Assembly: GCA_002786065.1 (NCBI GenBank)
Contig: NHNY01000014.1
Span: forward strand, 124,001-188,000
Source: Microcyclospora pomicola
Taxonomy: Eukaryota; Ascomycota; Dothideomycetes; Capnodiales
Direction of reading: 5' to 3'
Length of the DNA stretch: 64,000 bases
Position numbers and translations under genes: made by a program. The notes below the pieces were generated by a model, which was not told the origin of the DNA, made no database searches, and saw only the letters and a program-made list of their open reading frames with translations. Position 1 is the stretch's first letter. The number at the start of each line of letters is the position of its first letter. Positions 1 through 10,610 of this stretch are shown piece after piece.

Positions 1-1558
1 ACGAGTGTCGCGCCGAAACCGACGGCCAGCGAGGCGGTGAGGATGAAGCGATTGCGCCGCGTGAATGGAATGGTCGAAATGATGCGAATACCAGATGTGG
101 CGACAGCAGAGAAGAGGAACGTAGTCATGCCCCCGAGTACCGAACTTGGGATCGCCACAAGAGCAGCCGCAAATTTGGCAAAGATGCCCATCACCAGCAG
201 CCAGAAGCAGCATGCGTAGCCCGCCTTTCGATTGGCGCATCGTGTCAGTGCAATGACACCATTATTCTGAGCGAATGTCGACATAGGGGTGATTGTGCAT
301 AGACCAGCAATGATTCCATTGAGCCCATCGGCGAGAACGCCGCCTTGAATGCGGCTATCGAACAAGGGGCCATCGACCTGGAGCCTAGATACATCACAAG
401 TCGCTGTGATGTCGCCAATAGCCTCCATGGCTAGGACAATGTACACCGCGAGTAGTGGGAGCACTATGGGTCCGTACACACTGAGCTTGAATGTGTGTAC
501 CCAGATGAATGATGCTACGGGCGCCGCATCAATCCCGGAGCGATCAAAGTAACCGCATGCGGCGGCGACAATACATCCGACGAGGAGGCCAAGGACAACG
601 GCGCACGATTTCATGATTGGCGAGCCGAATCGCTCGCAGAAAATGATGGTCACAAACACCAGGAAGCCAAGACCGATGAATTCGGCGCTACCCCATGGTA
701 AAGGGCGAGGTGCCAATGTTGTCGGGCAGAGCTGAAAGATTCCTGTATCCGGTCGTGACATACAGGTACCGGCACCGCCGGCCCAATCCTCGAAGCCGGA
801 GGAGATCAAAGAAACGCCAATGAGCAAGACGGTGGGACCAGTAACGAGCGGCGGGAAGACCTACAAGCACTTAGCACGGTCTGAGGGTGATGGTTGCAGT
901 AGCTTACCTTCTTCAAGATTCTTGGAGGTGTGAACGACATTAGTATCTCGAGCAGCGCGCATACGCATGCTGTGCCAATGATCGCACCGTAACCGTCCGG
1001 GCATGGCAGGGGAGTACCGTCAGCGGCACTGGGACAGAATCCAGTACTGTACATCTGAGTGAGCGCACCAGTTGCGACAGGGATAGTGGCGAATGAGGTT
1101 CCAACGACGGAAATGAGACCTGTCCCGACGTAGTATGGAGTCTTCCAAACGTGGAAGCGCGTGATCTGAATGGAGCTAAGGATACCGCACACGATCAGAC
1201 TCGTGCTGACCAGGTAACTCTGCAGGTCGCCTTCAAGATTGGCCGCGCTGGCGAGAATGATCGGAGGAGTAATGATACCTGCCAGCATGGACAATGCGTG
1301 TTGAAAGCCGAGCAAAAGGGCCAGGAATACCGGCATGCGATCATTCAGACCGAAGAATGGGGCTGCACGCTTCTCCTTCTTCATGAAGGGAAGGTTGGGC
1401 CTGAAAAGGAACCCGTAATCATACTTGCCGATGAGTCCTTCTTTAGTTGTGAATGCCTTCACCAGGCCTTTACCTGTACCCGACCATTTCTGTCGTCGGC
1501 TCATCGTTGGCGTGATCTGGTCGGGTCCATCGTCTTTGAATTCGTTCGAAGACGACAT
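1..1558 (-). CDS. Uric acid/xanthine permease, UapA/UapC type (partial)
   Basis: Plasma-membrane H+ symporter for uric acid and xanthine, of the nucleobase-ascorbate transporter (NAT/NCS2) family. The ATG at 1558 opens exon 1 (908-1558). A 47-bp intron (861-907, GTAAGC donor) follows, then exon 2 runs off the left edge. Family marks are the TM1 motif LLGFQHALSMLAG with the conserved QH pair, the TM8 block around AIGDITATCDVSRLQV, and the NAT signature AQNNGVIALTR near 250-285. In A. nidulans UapA the Gln-Asn of this signature contacts substrate. About 500 residues are present and 70-90 are missing at the C-terminus compared with the family. Three GATAAG elements upstream fit nitrogen-metabolite control. 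Whether substrate preference is UapA- or UapC-like cannot be told here. The family call is very secure. Confidence 0.95.
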
Positions 1559-1747
1559 CTCGTCTGGATTGTAGCGTTTAGAACTTGTGGTAGGTCAATA
1601 TGAGATCAGGGTATTGCTTTCCACAGTCTCCAATCGTGAGGCTCGTTCTCTGCCCAACGCATTTGTTGCAAAGTTGGAAAAGTGAGATCCAGATCTGAGA
1701 TCGACGAGACAGTGAAGACCCAGATATATCGAGCTGTGTGAGGGACT

Positions 1748-1753
1748 GATAAG
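1748..1753 (+). promoter_or_regulatory. GATA-factor site (GATAAG) upstream of purine permease
   Basis: TGATAAG lies about 190 bp upstream of the permease ATG. HGATAR is the binding element of AreA-type nitrogen regulators, which activate purine-uptake genes in Aspergillus. A further copy is listed separately, and a third in reverse orientation (CTTATC) lies at 2028-2033. No UaY-type TCGG-N6-CCGA site was seen. The motif is short, so chance occurrence remains possible. Confidence 0.4.
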
Positions 1754-1819
1754 ATTGACTATGCAATGGCCTCTTTGCGTGCGATCAACGTCGAAGGCGC
1801 TCAGCCAAGACAGGCTGCT

Positions 1820-1825
1820 GATAAG
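1820..1825 (+). promoter_or_regulatory. Second GATA-factor site (GATAAG)
   Basis: A second TGATAAG lies about 70 bp beyond the first and in the same orientation, some 262 bp upstream of the permease start. Paired GATA elements within a few hundred bases of a nitrogen-source transporter are typical of AreA targets. Activity is inferred from motif and context only. Confidence 0.4.
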
Positions 1826-2529
1826 ACGTGGTAGGGATGATGGTGATGAAAGATCCAGGCGTAAATGTTAATATGTAATGGGAAGATTGGAGCAAGAAAG
1901 GAAATTGGAGTCACGTCGCTGACCTATTAAGTATGCATCACTACCATCGAGTTCTCCCAGACCTTTACCTCGTGCTGGAGATGGCCGACCTGAGGTTGGA
2001 AATAATGCGTGACGGAAACCAGCGAGCCTTATCAGTACAAATCTGGCCGTAGCTCGTACTTAGAGTGACGGCAAGCTCTGCGGGTCGTTAGAGCTGTGGA
2101 TCGGTCAGAGCCGACGTTCCAATCTTCTTTCTCCCGTGAGCATGCGTCAACATTCTGCCAGAAGCCAGACCGCCAGAATGGTTGTGATGATTCATGCCTA
2201 CTGCGAGGGAATCGCTGTATACTGTGAGAAGAGAAGGCGACTGATGGAGTTGAGTGCACTGTATAGCCCTTTACAAATACAAGGAGATTTCCAAGGCAAG
2301 AGAGGCCAATTTTCAACCGCAATATATCCTCCATTGCCGTACTTCTGTTCCTACGCAGTATTCGCCGAGAAGTATACCCATCGACGTATGTTTTCATCAC
2401 GTCCCAACCAGATATGCATGTCTCAGAACTAAGACTGATGTAGCCCAGCGCCCGTATGGTACAATCGATGAAATTCCCGTCGCTCCCTATTTTGTGAGTG
2501 CCCAAATGATGGGCAATGACTGATCAACT
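1826..2529. other. Rest of the permease upstream region, no gene seen
   Basis: Between the GATA sites and the dsRNA-binding gene I see no coding region with family similarity or a plausible exon structure. Short open frames on both strands overlap one another. The stretch is best read as distal permease promoter plus the 3' flank of the next gene. Confidence 0.5.
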
Positions 2530-2982
2530 TCAGGTCGATCCAGCACCAGGACCTTGAGGGCTTCGCTGCTGGTATTGGTAGTGTGCTGGATGAGGTCCTG
2601 GCGGAGCTGGGATCTGGCCCAAGTATTGGAGTGCTCGCTCTGCGGCGTCTTCTTTCGCGTTGTTAATATACTGCCCATCATACCAGTATCGAGCTGCAAG
2701 AGTTTGCCCGCCGACGCTGACCTGACAGCTCCAAGCAGTCCTCCCTCCTGTGGTGTAGAATCAGTTCGACTTCTTACGGCAAAGCTGTAGAAGAGTCTCA
2801 CCTCTCCTGTCCGAGAGAATTTGGTACGTTGGCATGTGAACGCCTTCACGCTGGCAGTAGCCTTGATAAGATCAGTCGCCATTACTCTCGATGATAGTCA
2901 GGAGTCGCTTACCAGCCAGTTGATCTTGCTTCGTAGTCTGTGCCTGGGCTGATCCTTGAGATGCCGCTGGAGGTTGAGCCAT
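2530..2982 (-). CDS. Small double-stranded-RNA-binding domain protein
   Basis: A 115-residue protein in three exons (2913-2982, 2802-2861, 2530-2747), with introns of 51 and 54 bp. Joined, the reading frame is continuous from ATG to TGA. After a short Ala/Gln-rich leader the protein is almost entirely one dsRBD: YCQREGVHMPTYQILSDR, then GGRTAWSCQV, then ARYWYDGQYINNAKEDAAE and RALQYLGQ. The closing alpha2 pattern (N-A-K-x-x-A-A-x-x-A-L) is the usual RNA-contacting helix, with the first Lys of the common KKxAK pattern absent. A Pro/Gln-rich tail follows. No catalytic domain is fused, so an accessory RNA-binding role is likely, but its partner and RNA are unknown. Each exon is too short to stand out alone. 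The domain call is strong and the exact function open. Confidence 0.82.
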
Positions 2983-5028
2983 GACGAAACGGACCAATCT
3001 CGGGTGTCGGAGCGAGAATGACAAAGGCCAAAGGCGAACCGTATGCTCTCGATGCAAGGCAAATGAATGAAGAGGTAGGAGTGAGTGGTTTCGTTCAGGC
3101 TTCAGTTTCGCTCAATGGTTTGACTGAGCCGTAAGAGTACAGGTTGGTCTTCCGAATGCCTGGCTATCAAGCTATGGCCCACACGTTTGAATGCTAAGCG
3201 GTAGCTATACATACAATCCGCTCTGCCTGATGTACTGACTTCGCCTCTCCGCAAGGCCAGCACCGAGTACAAATCACGCACCAAACGTCGAACGCCTCTC
3301 GTTTTGACTTTATGCCTGGCACAGATGACGAGACAAATCTGCAGGGGTCCAGCAGGGCAGGGGCCGTGGGTATGTGTGTGGGTGGGTGGGGGCAGCTTGT
3401 CCTGGAAGTCTTCGTCTGGGTGTGAGCAGATCAACAGGCGAGATACGACATCAGCATCACCATACCAACAAGTATAGAGCGGACGACGGTCGTGATGTCG
3501 TATGTGCATATGTGAGGCAGCTCTCCGCACATACGGTAGAGCGAGCCAAGCGACGCTGATCAATCAAGCCTCCTGGAATACGGCAAGCGCTAGATGTATA
3601 TGCACAGAGTGCCGAAGAGGGGGTTCGGCACGCAGTATGCCTTGGGCCGGACCGGACAAGTCGAGTGACTGGAGTAATAAGCAGGGTAGGTGGCCAGCGA
3701 AGCAGACAGGCTCGTCAGTTCTTCGGCGGCAATCGAAAAAGGTTGTCACACCAAGCCTCGAGCATGCGGGCCTCAGCTCGAGACTGACCGGAACCACGTC
3801 TGCCTCGACCAGCTAGGTCCGGGGATAGCAACCAGCACCAGGATCCATCCTGGTGTGCTGTTTGCCTGATCGGTGTCACAGCTGCAAGACATCCACACCA
3901 GTCAGGCGTGAAGCGGGCGCGTGCCGGACTGTCTAAACGCTGTACTCGGCACACAGACGGGTTGAGTGTTTGGTTTGATTGCGTTCGTCAACGCTCCTCC
4001 AATGGGCGACGCAGGAACGAACAAACGCCATGCATGGACGTCCTGGCCATCGTCTTGACACGAAAGCAAACAACAACATGCGGGCAGGTCTTGTTGTTCT
4101 CGAGCCGGGTCTTGTCGCCACGCCTGCGACGTGTCATGCTCTAGTGGAATGCAGCTAAGCAAGCACCACAACTAGCAGTGGTTCATCGCGAGCTTAACTG
4201 CCGAATGTGCTATGTCCGGTGTATCTTAGTGGAGTGGGGATCCTTCTCCCAGATCCCCACCGGAGAGATATGATTTGTGCGCGTGGATACGTTGGATTTG
4301 CTCCAGCAGCCTGATGTGCTGGAGCCTCGCCGAACACGGCTTCGGGGGCCGACTGCAAGCTGCTCGCAATCAGACATTCAGGTCGCACAAGATAGAACAA
4401 TGCGAAAAATCACTGATGTTATCTTCACTACTTGAAAGTGGATGAAAGTGATGGGATGGATGTGTCATGCGCCACGAAAGTCACGCTTTTATGGCGAGGC
4501 GAAGTCCTTGGGATCCCGTGGGATGTAGGTGGGATAGATCTTTGTGCCTGAGTTCTGCATTTCTGCTTCGAGTGCACACAAGTCTCTCTTCTCTCGAACT
4601 TGAGAATCACACCGGAGTGTCAATGTGATATTGTTCATCTGCTAACGAGGCCACCACTAGCATCGACTCGTCTATCTGCGTACAGTTTGTGGGCGACTAA
4701 CACAGCTGAGCGCAAAAGAATTACGCGGATGCCGTTTGTTGACTCTCTGGCATGAGCTAGTTCGTGGTTATCAAATCAGTCGAGGATGAACATGTCCATC
4801 ATGCCGTCGACGGTGTTATACAGTGAGCAGAGAGGGTTGAACATCGTGTCTTGACACATCGTTAGGCGACACCCCAGCAGCGAACAGAACTTTGCGTGCT
4901 TTCTGGAGAACGAACGCTGCGTACCTCCGAGTGACGAAAGTATGTTGCTAAGAGCTGTGACGGTGTCGGGTTATGTTCCTCGTCAGGGGAATTGGAGCTC
5001 GGAGTTTCGCGGAGCTCAGCCCGTGTGC
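2983..5028. other. Gene-poor stretch, no convincing gene
   Basis: About 2 kb with many short overlapping frames on both strands and no recognisable domain or consistent splice pattern. It includes the promoter of the dsRNA-binding gene at its left end, a short GT/GGGT-rich low-complexity tract near 3365-3395, and the 3' flank of the next gene at its right. Nothing supports a gene or mobile element. Confidence 0.5.
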
Positions 5029-6522
5029 TTAAGAGATGAAGCTGGGACTACCATCGGCACTGCTTGAGCGGCGAGTGCTGAAGGATGGCTGACTTGCACG
5101 ACTGCTGGAGCTTGACATGCGACGATGAACACTTCGGATAAGGCGCTTGGGGCCGATATATTGAACATCAAATTGCAATCTGGGGATCACTAGTTGTCGC
5201 CGGGATTTGCTGCGAAAATGCTCGCGAATCGAATTGTCTACCACGGCCATGAGACCAGTAGCCACGACGACACTGCACTCGGCGGTTAGTATGTTGGAGC
5301 TGCGCCAAGAGGACGAATCGAGTTGAATTCGAGGTCAGTGTAGTAGGAAAGGCCCTTGATCTTACTCTGCTGTGTCCTTTTCGGGACCGGTGATGATGTC
5401 CTCATCTACAATGCGCATGTAACACTGTGGGATCCAACCACCCATGTTGCGCTCTCGCTGTCGTTGAATCGCGTCTTGCCTTGCCGGTAAGATCCTGGCT
5501 ATTGCCTGATCACTGCCTGTCTTGGTCAGGTTGTATGACACCTGCTTAGACGTGCCATCTTTCTTGACCATTCGTCTCCAAGTGTAAGCTGCGCCCCAGT
5601 AGTCGAAATCATATCGCTTAGCACCTTTGCTTATGTTTCGTTCAAGATTGACTTGTGCGTAGTTGGAGAATTCGAGATGGATTGTGTTTGTAGCCGTGGG
5701 CGGTCGAGGTTTGGCGTCCTGCTCCATCGAAGCAGGACGTTCGCTATGATGAGAGTGTATGGAGTGTAGAGATGCATATCCGGAGTCGTGCCGTTTCAGG
5801 CTCATCAGAGTTGGCGCTCGAGAGTCTGATTGTGGCCGTATTCGCGAGAACGCATTGCTGAGAGATCGCTGAAGACCCGGGCGCTTTCCGTTGCAAGGTG
5901 TACATTGCTTGTTTGTCGAGCGGCAGACCTCTCTGCCTGAGTCTCTGCAGTATCGCCGGAGGGAAAACTCTCGGTTTTTCAAATCGTGTAGACGAAGGTG
6001 GAAAAGGGTGATATCATACGAATGCCCGCGGGATGTGATATGCGTGTCGACTCGGAGGTTCATGTTGCCATCGATGGTGGTATCGTCGTGAGAGATGTCA
6101 AGACTTCGTCCAGAAGGGAAGAGGTCAGAAAAATCCGCTGGGGTTGCAGGAATCGCGTACGGCTCTCGCTGTGGAGCGCTTAGTTCTGGTACTTCGCAAA
6201 CAGAGACTGCTTCAAGATTTTGGTCCTCACTCTGTAATGACGACGTGGTGCTTTCCATCGAGGACCGAGGACTCTCATACATATCTCGCGGTGCAACTAC
6301 TGGATTTCTCGCCCCATCTGATGGCCTATCAGCCTTCCCTGCAGGAAATACATTTCGCTGTATTGGTGGATGGCTGGTGCATTCTGTTCTTTGGTTCAAG
6401 GGTGAGTGCTCGGAGCTTGAGGTCGCTGCTCTGTGATGAGGTTCCTCGTCGTCGGTCTCGGCGCGGTCTTGGTCATATGCGAAGCGAATATCATCAACAT
6501 CTTGGCGATGGTGGAGAGTCAT
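5029..6522 (-). CDS. Conserved fungal protein, Tubby-C/LURP-like fold possible
   Basis: A 466-residue protein of two exons (5366-6522 and 5029-5272) around a 93-bp intron with a TACTAAC branch point, joined in phase 2. The first 250 residues are Ser/Pro-rich and look disordered, with phosphorylation-like runs. The folded part follows, with blocks such as YDFDYWGAAYTWRR, SYNLTKTGSDQAIARILP, GGWIPQCYMRI and, across the splice, TADVVVATGLMAVVDNSIRE. The pattern of beta-strands ending in a hydrophobic helix resembles Tubby C-terminal/scramblase-like proteins seen in many ascomycetes, but I cannot prove that homology by eye. A Ser-rich tail ends the protein. I do not know its function. The gene model is well supported by frame continuity and the branch point. 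Confidence 0.75.
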
Positions 6523-8824
6523 AGTTGAAGGTAACTCAATGGTTTTTCAAGTCATGCAACTTGCCCATTACCTTCGCAGATAGAATCTGTGATGAAGACC
6601 GAGACGACACTAGCACAGACAAGAGAAGTGGTGCTGTACACGGCATGGAGTACCCATCTAGAGTTCCCCCCAGTGATGGATGGGATGCTCTCAGCACGGA
6701 GCGGCTGTGTCAGGAATGTGTTCTGGTCAGCATTGTGATCTCGATATTGATAACAGTCTTATATGAAAATCCTTGTCTGAACACTGACGAAAGGAGACAC
6801 CACGAGTGGGGGAAGGGACGACATCAACAGTCATGTAGCCATCGAGGAGGCGTGACACGTTACTTTCCATCGGCCAGCGTACGCCACACATGGGTCGATG
6901 ACCTTTGGGACATGCTCTGATAAGTAGCGTGCAGAGTCCATTCCTTCCTGGCCAAGGTTTCCAGACGACTCAGTTCCCAGCACATCGGCCACCGACGGTG
7001 ATTTGCATATGCACGATGACAAGGTAGGGCGCGATCACCCCATAGCTTTGCTTTTTGACGCTACGCCAATGCAGTTACCCCATGCTTGCCGCCCTCATGC
7101 AGCAGAAAAGGGAGCGCCAGTTGCAGTCGTCCGCCGAACGAAGAGCAGAATTTTGAGGTTATCGTTGCCGATGGATGCGTCTTTGCTTTTGGGATGGCCG
7201 CGTGATGCGGATGAGTCTATACGGTCGTTATTCGGTCAAACGCCTTTGCAAGACAAGGCGACGTCGAGGCAAGGCAACGGAGTGCGGCTTTCGCCTTGCA
7301 CCCGCTTGCGGCTAAACTAGAAGAACCGATTACGACATCTGATAGGAGACTTCAATCATATTATTCCTTTTGTCTGATCTAAAGGGTGGCCCAAATATCT
7401 CGTACATGCCGCATCTCATCAGCCAAATTCGACGGGTTTCGACTTCTGTCGGCTGAACAGCTTCTCATGCGGCCCCACGAGACATACTGGGGATGCCAAT
7501 CCTAGCACCTTCGATCCTGCAAAGCGTTTGACGCGACCTGCAGGACCGTGGGAGTGTGGATATATGCCCAACGACGTGGCTGACCCACACGAACGTACAT
7601 ATGCAAGCAACAGAATATGTTCTAGCAAAGTTGCCGATACGGCTATGTACAGAAGCGCCGAGGGGCTAATGCGTTGGGTACCATTGACCATACCAATCAA
7701 GGAACATTGCTGTGAGGCGTCTAGTCGACAGGTGCATCATTGTCCAAGTTCGACCTGCTGGCTGATCCGGAAGTTCAATCACGCCAGGAGTAGCAAAAAT
7801 CTGCACCCCCGGGCCTGGCAGTGGCAAAGCATAGATTGTGCGGCTCACAAATAGCATCGATCCATGTCTGCGTAGCCTTTCAGGTATGGCAACAACACTG
7901 TGACTGCCACGCTGAGCTCATGCATTACGAAATGTGGTAATAGGTTAATCCCTGAAGATCTAGATTTTCTCCTGGCAAGCACGCGAAGACCGCGGCGACA
8001 CATCGAGTGCATCTCGATCACATCGTCTTGGTCATTGCGCTCAACCTAGCTTTGATGATGAGTGTCATATTGCAGGCTCAGCCTTATCGACCTTGAGAAA
8101 TGCACTGATGCCCAACGAAGCCACCAATCGGCCGCACTGTAGCTGTGGCATGGTAGCTCCAGCAGCAGACAAATGAAACGAATTCTTCCTACTCCTGCAG
8201 GCTTGGGTTCAATAAGCATCTCTTTCGACCAGCGCCAAATACTTTCGCCCCTCCTTTCCTCCCCTAGCGAGGAGTTACGGAACACCGAGATCAGATGGTC
8301 ATTCGGGATCATTACCTTTTAAGCCGCGACGGCCAACAGATCTAAGTGTCGCGTATCATACATCCCTGCTGCGTTCCGGATTGCACACAGGTGTGACGTG
8401 GTTCTCACTTTGGTGCACTCGTCGACGGCTCCATTGACCCACAGTCTCATTCGCCAAAGAGCTCTTTCGGGCATGTCGTTTCATTGCTCGGTGTTGATGA
8501 TCCTGTAAAGACTTCAGTCCACAGCTGAGTCTGGAGTTGCACACAGCCAACGCTGCATAAGCAGTGAAGAGAAACACAGGCCGCTTCGTGTGACTTCAGA
8601 CGATGATTCTTCTCGCCGCTCCACGATGTGCAATCTGGATGTGGAACGCCATGTGCTTCAGGTAGAAGAGAATGCAGGTAACGGACAGTATTTTCCATTG
8701 ACCGGCATCAGCTGCTAAGCAGACACAATTTTTTGTCGGGAAAGTACTGACAACAGGTGCCTCGAGTCGTGAGAGTGTACCCAACGACATCCATCTCCAT
8801 CGTGACTCCATCACTACCACTTCT
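6523..8824. other. Gene-poor stretch, no convincing gene
   Basis: About 2.3 kb between the conserved protein and the methyltransferase gene. Both strands carry only short overlapping frames without domain similarity or a credible exon chain. The left end should hold the promoter of the conserved protein and the right end the methyltransferase 3' flank. No repeat or mobile element is visible. Confidence 0.5.
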
Positions 8825-9999
8825 TCATTTCTCCTTTAAGTAAGCAGCGTGGACCACAAACCCACTTTGCTCTCCTAAGTGCTCCCCAACCACACTTCGC
8901 GGGAGTCGGAAGACATGAAAATGCTTCATGAATTCGTCGAGCCATTCCTCGAAGATCTCGCTTTGCCGGAGGTGCTGCACGATCACGCATATTGTTGGTC
9001 TCTGCTCGCCGTCTTCGCGACGTCTTCGTTCGGCACAGACATCTACACATGTCTGTGTGAACGACCGAATCAGATGTTGATTGTAGATACAATCGCAAGC
9101 TACCAAGAGATCCACCCCCTCTAGATGGCGATTCGACACAAGCAGACTATGCACATCATCCACCTCCCAGTCAAGTGGTAAGATGTCGATTCTCGACATC
9201 AACTCAGTACCCTTCCTAGAGTCCGCAGCTTTCTTCTTCCTTGCCGATGCATCTGGTCTAGCCGTCGTCTTCAATGCACAATGGCTCTCAATGTTCTTCC
9301 GTAGCGTACGCAAGCAGTACTCTTGATCCGTCACTATGATCCTTCCCACACGCGATGCCAGCGTCGCCGACACCACTCCTGATACACCTGCGCCAAGCTC
9401 TAGCACGGTGGAACTAGCATTCAACAAGCCAGAAGTGAAAAGTGCATTTGCACTGCCTTCCGCTCTGTTGACCCCCGTCGTCGCTGAAGAAGACGATGTA
9501 CCGTCCGCGATCCAGCGCGCAAAACGTACACTGCTCTGCCAAACCGCTGCCCCCGTCGTCCCACCTGCACGCTGACTTTGCAACAGTCCCGGCGACTGCG
9601 TGATGGTGTAGTCGTAGTCGCCAATTTGCACATCCAGATTCTGTGCCGTCGGGTCCAACATTCCAAGATCTGGCAGCGCGGCAGAGTCTGAAAAGAGATC
9701 AAAGGTTTCTGTACTCTTGTTAGACACTTCTTCGATCGCTCGCTGGTAAAGTAAGGCGATGTGCCTAGGACGATTGTACGTAGAGTGAGAATTTGCCAAC
9801 AGAAAGTGAGATTGACGGACACATGATTGACAGGAGACTGCATCGGTGCAGATATCGAAGTAGCAGTGAATATTAAGCAGGTCCATCTCATGTGCGTAGC
9901 GACGCCATAAGTAGTTCAAGAGGACGAAGAAAAGGTGCTTTCCAAACCTTCGTCTACATCTTCCACTCGCTCCCCGATCTTCTCGAGAAGTTCATCCAT
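8825..9999 (-). CDS. RKM5: Ribosomal protein lysine methyltransferase, Rkm5-like
   Basis: A SAM-dependent seven-beta-strand methyltransferase of the METTL21/Rkm5 group. Yeast Rkm5 methylates a lysine of ribosomal protein L1. The likely protein has 311 residues: MDELLEKIGERVEDVDE from a short first exon (9948-9999), then ETFDLFSD onward (8825-9708). Motif I is VLELGAGVSGVVSATLA, followed by TDQEYCLRTLRKNIE and the family hallmark VACDCIYN. The N-terminal block DYDYTITQSPGLL, then GTTGAAVW, also matches Rkm5 rather than other METTL21 enzymes. The first intron is inferred: at 239 bp it is long, its donor GTTTGG is poor, and the acceptor follows a CTAAC branch point. Extra exons inside it are possible. 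Family call strong, 5' end moderate. Confidence 0.82.
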
Positions 10000-10229
10000 T
10001 TGGTGAACGTCCAAGAAATGGTCTTGATGCTTGACTGATTCGTATGGAGATCGATCAGGTTCGTTGTGTAAAATCGAGATGAAGGGACGTGCTAGGTGAT
10101 TCAAGTACCTGAGTCCTGCGAACGCTAAGCGGCGAGGGACAACGAGGCACGTTTAGAGGTCCAATACTCTACTGCTGTACTAAAAACAACAATCATCTCC
10201 TCCGCTCGCGATGGGATGGTACCACAAAA

Positions 10230-10247
10230 GTGTTACATTTGTAACAC
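10230..10247. promoter_or_regulatory. Perfect 8-bp-arm palindrome upstream of RKM5
   Basis: GTGTTACATTTGTAACAC is an inverted repeat with 8-bp arms and a 2-bp centre, about 230 bp upstream of the methyltransferase start and beyond the 3' end of the next gene. Such symmetry suits a dimeric transcription factor, but no specific factor is recognised and chance is possible. Confidence 0.3.
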
Positions 10248-10610
10248 ATTCCGGAAAGGTCGTGGGCGAACTTGATCTGGTTGACTCCAAAGCTACATGT
10301 GGCATATAAAAGCTTGTGGGGATATACCGCGTCAGGAAAGTTGACCATGAACCTGATTGTCTATACACGAGACGAGGTGGAATTTGCACTGTCTCAATTC
10401 TCGAGCTCGTCAAACTCGAATACGCTGCGATGCTAGATATTCAAGCGAATGTCCTCGTACACGGAAAAGCACCAAAGTAAGACAGCAGACACATTATATA
10501 TCCAGACGCCGGTTCGTGCAGTAGGGGTATCATATCGCGCTCCATCATAGATTATCGTCACATCTTCCTTCTCGTCGCTGAGAATTCGATCCGCTAGCCT
10601 GGTATCTCGT
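10248..10610. other. Short intergenic stretch
   Basis: The 3' flank of the disordered conserved protein and the distal RKM5 promoter. No gene or repeat was seen. Confidence 0.5.

Noticed and set aside
9421-9891. Minus-strand open frame of 156 codons
   Set aside because: Overlaps the RKM5 exon in another frame and lacks the methyltransferase motifs.
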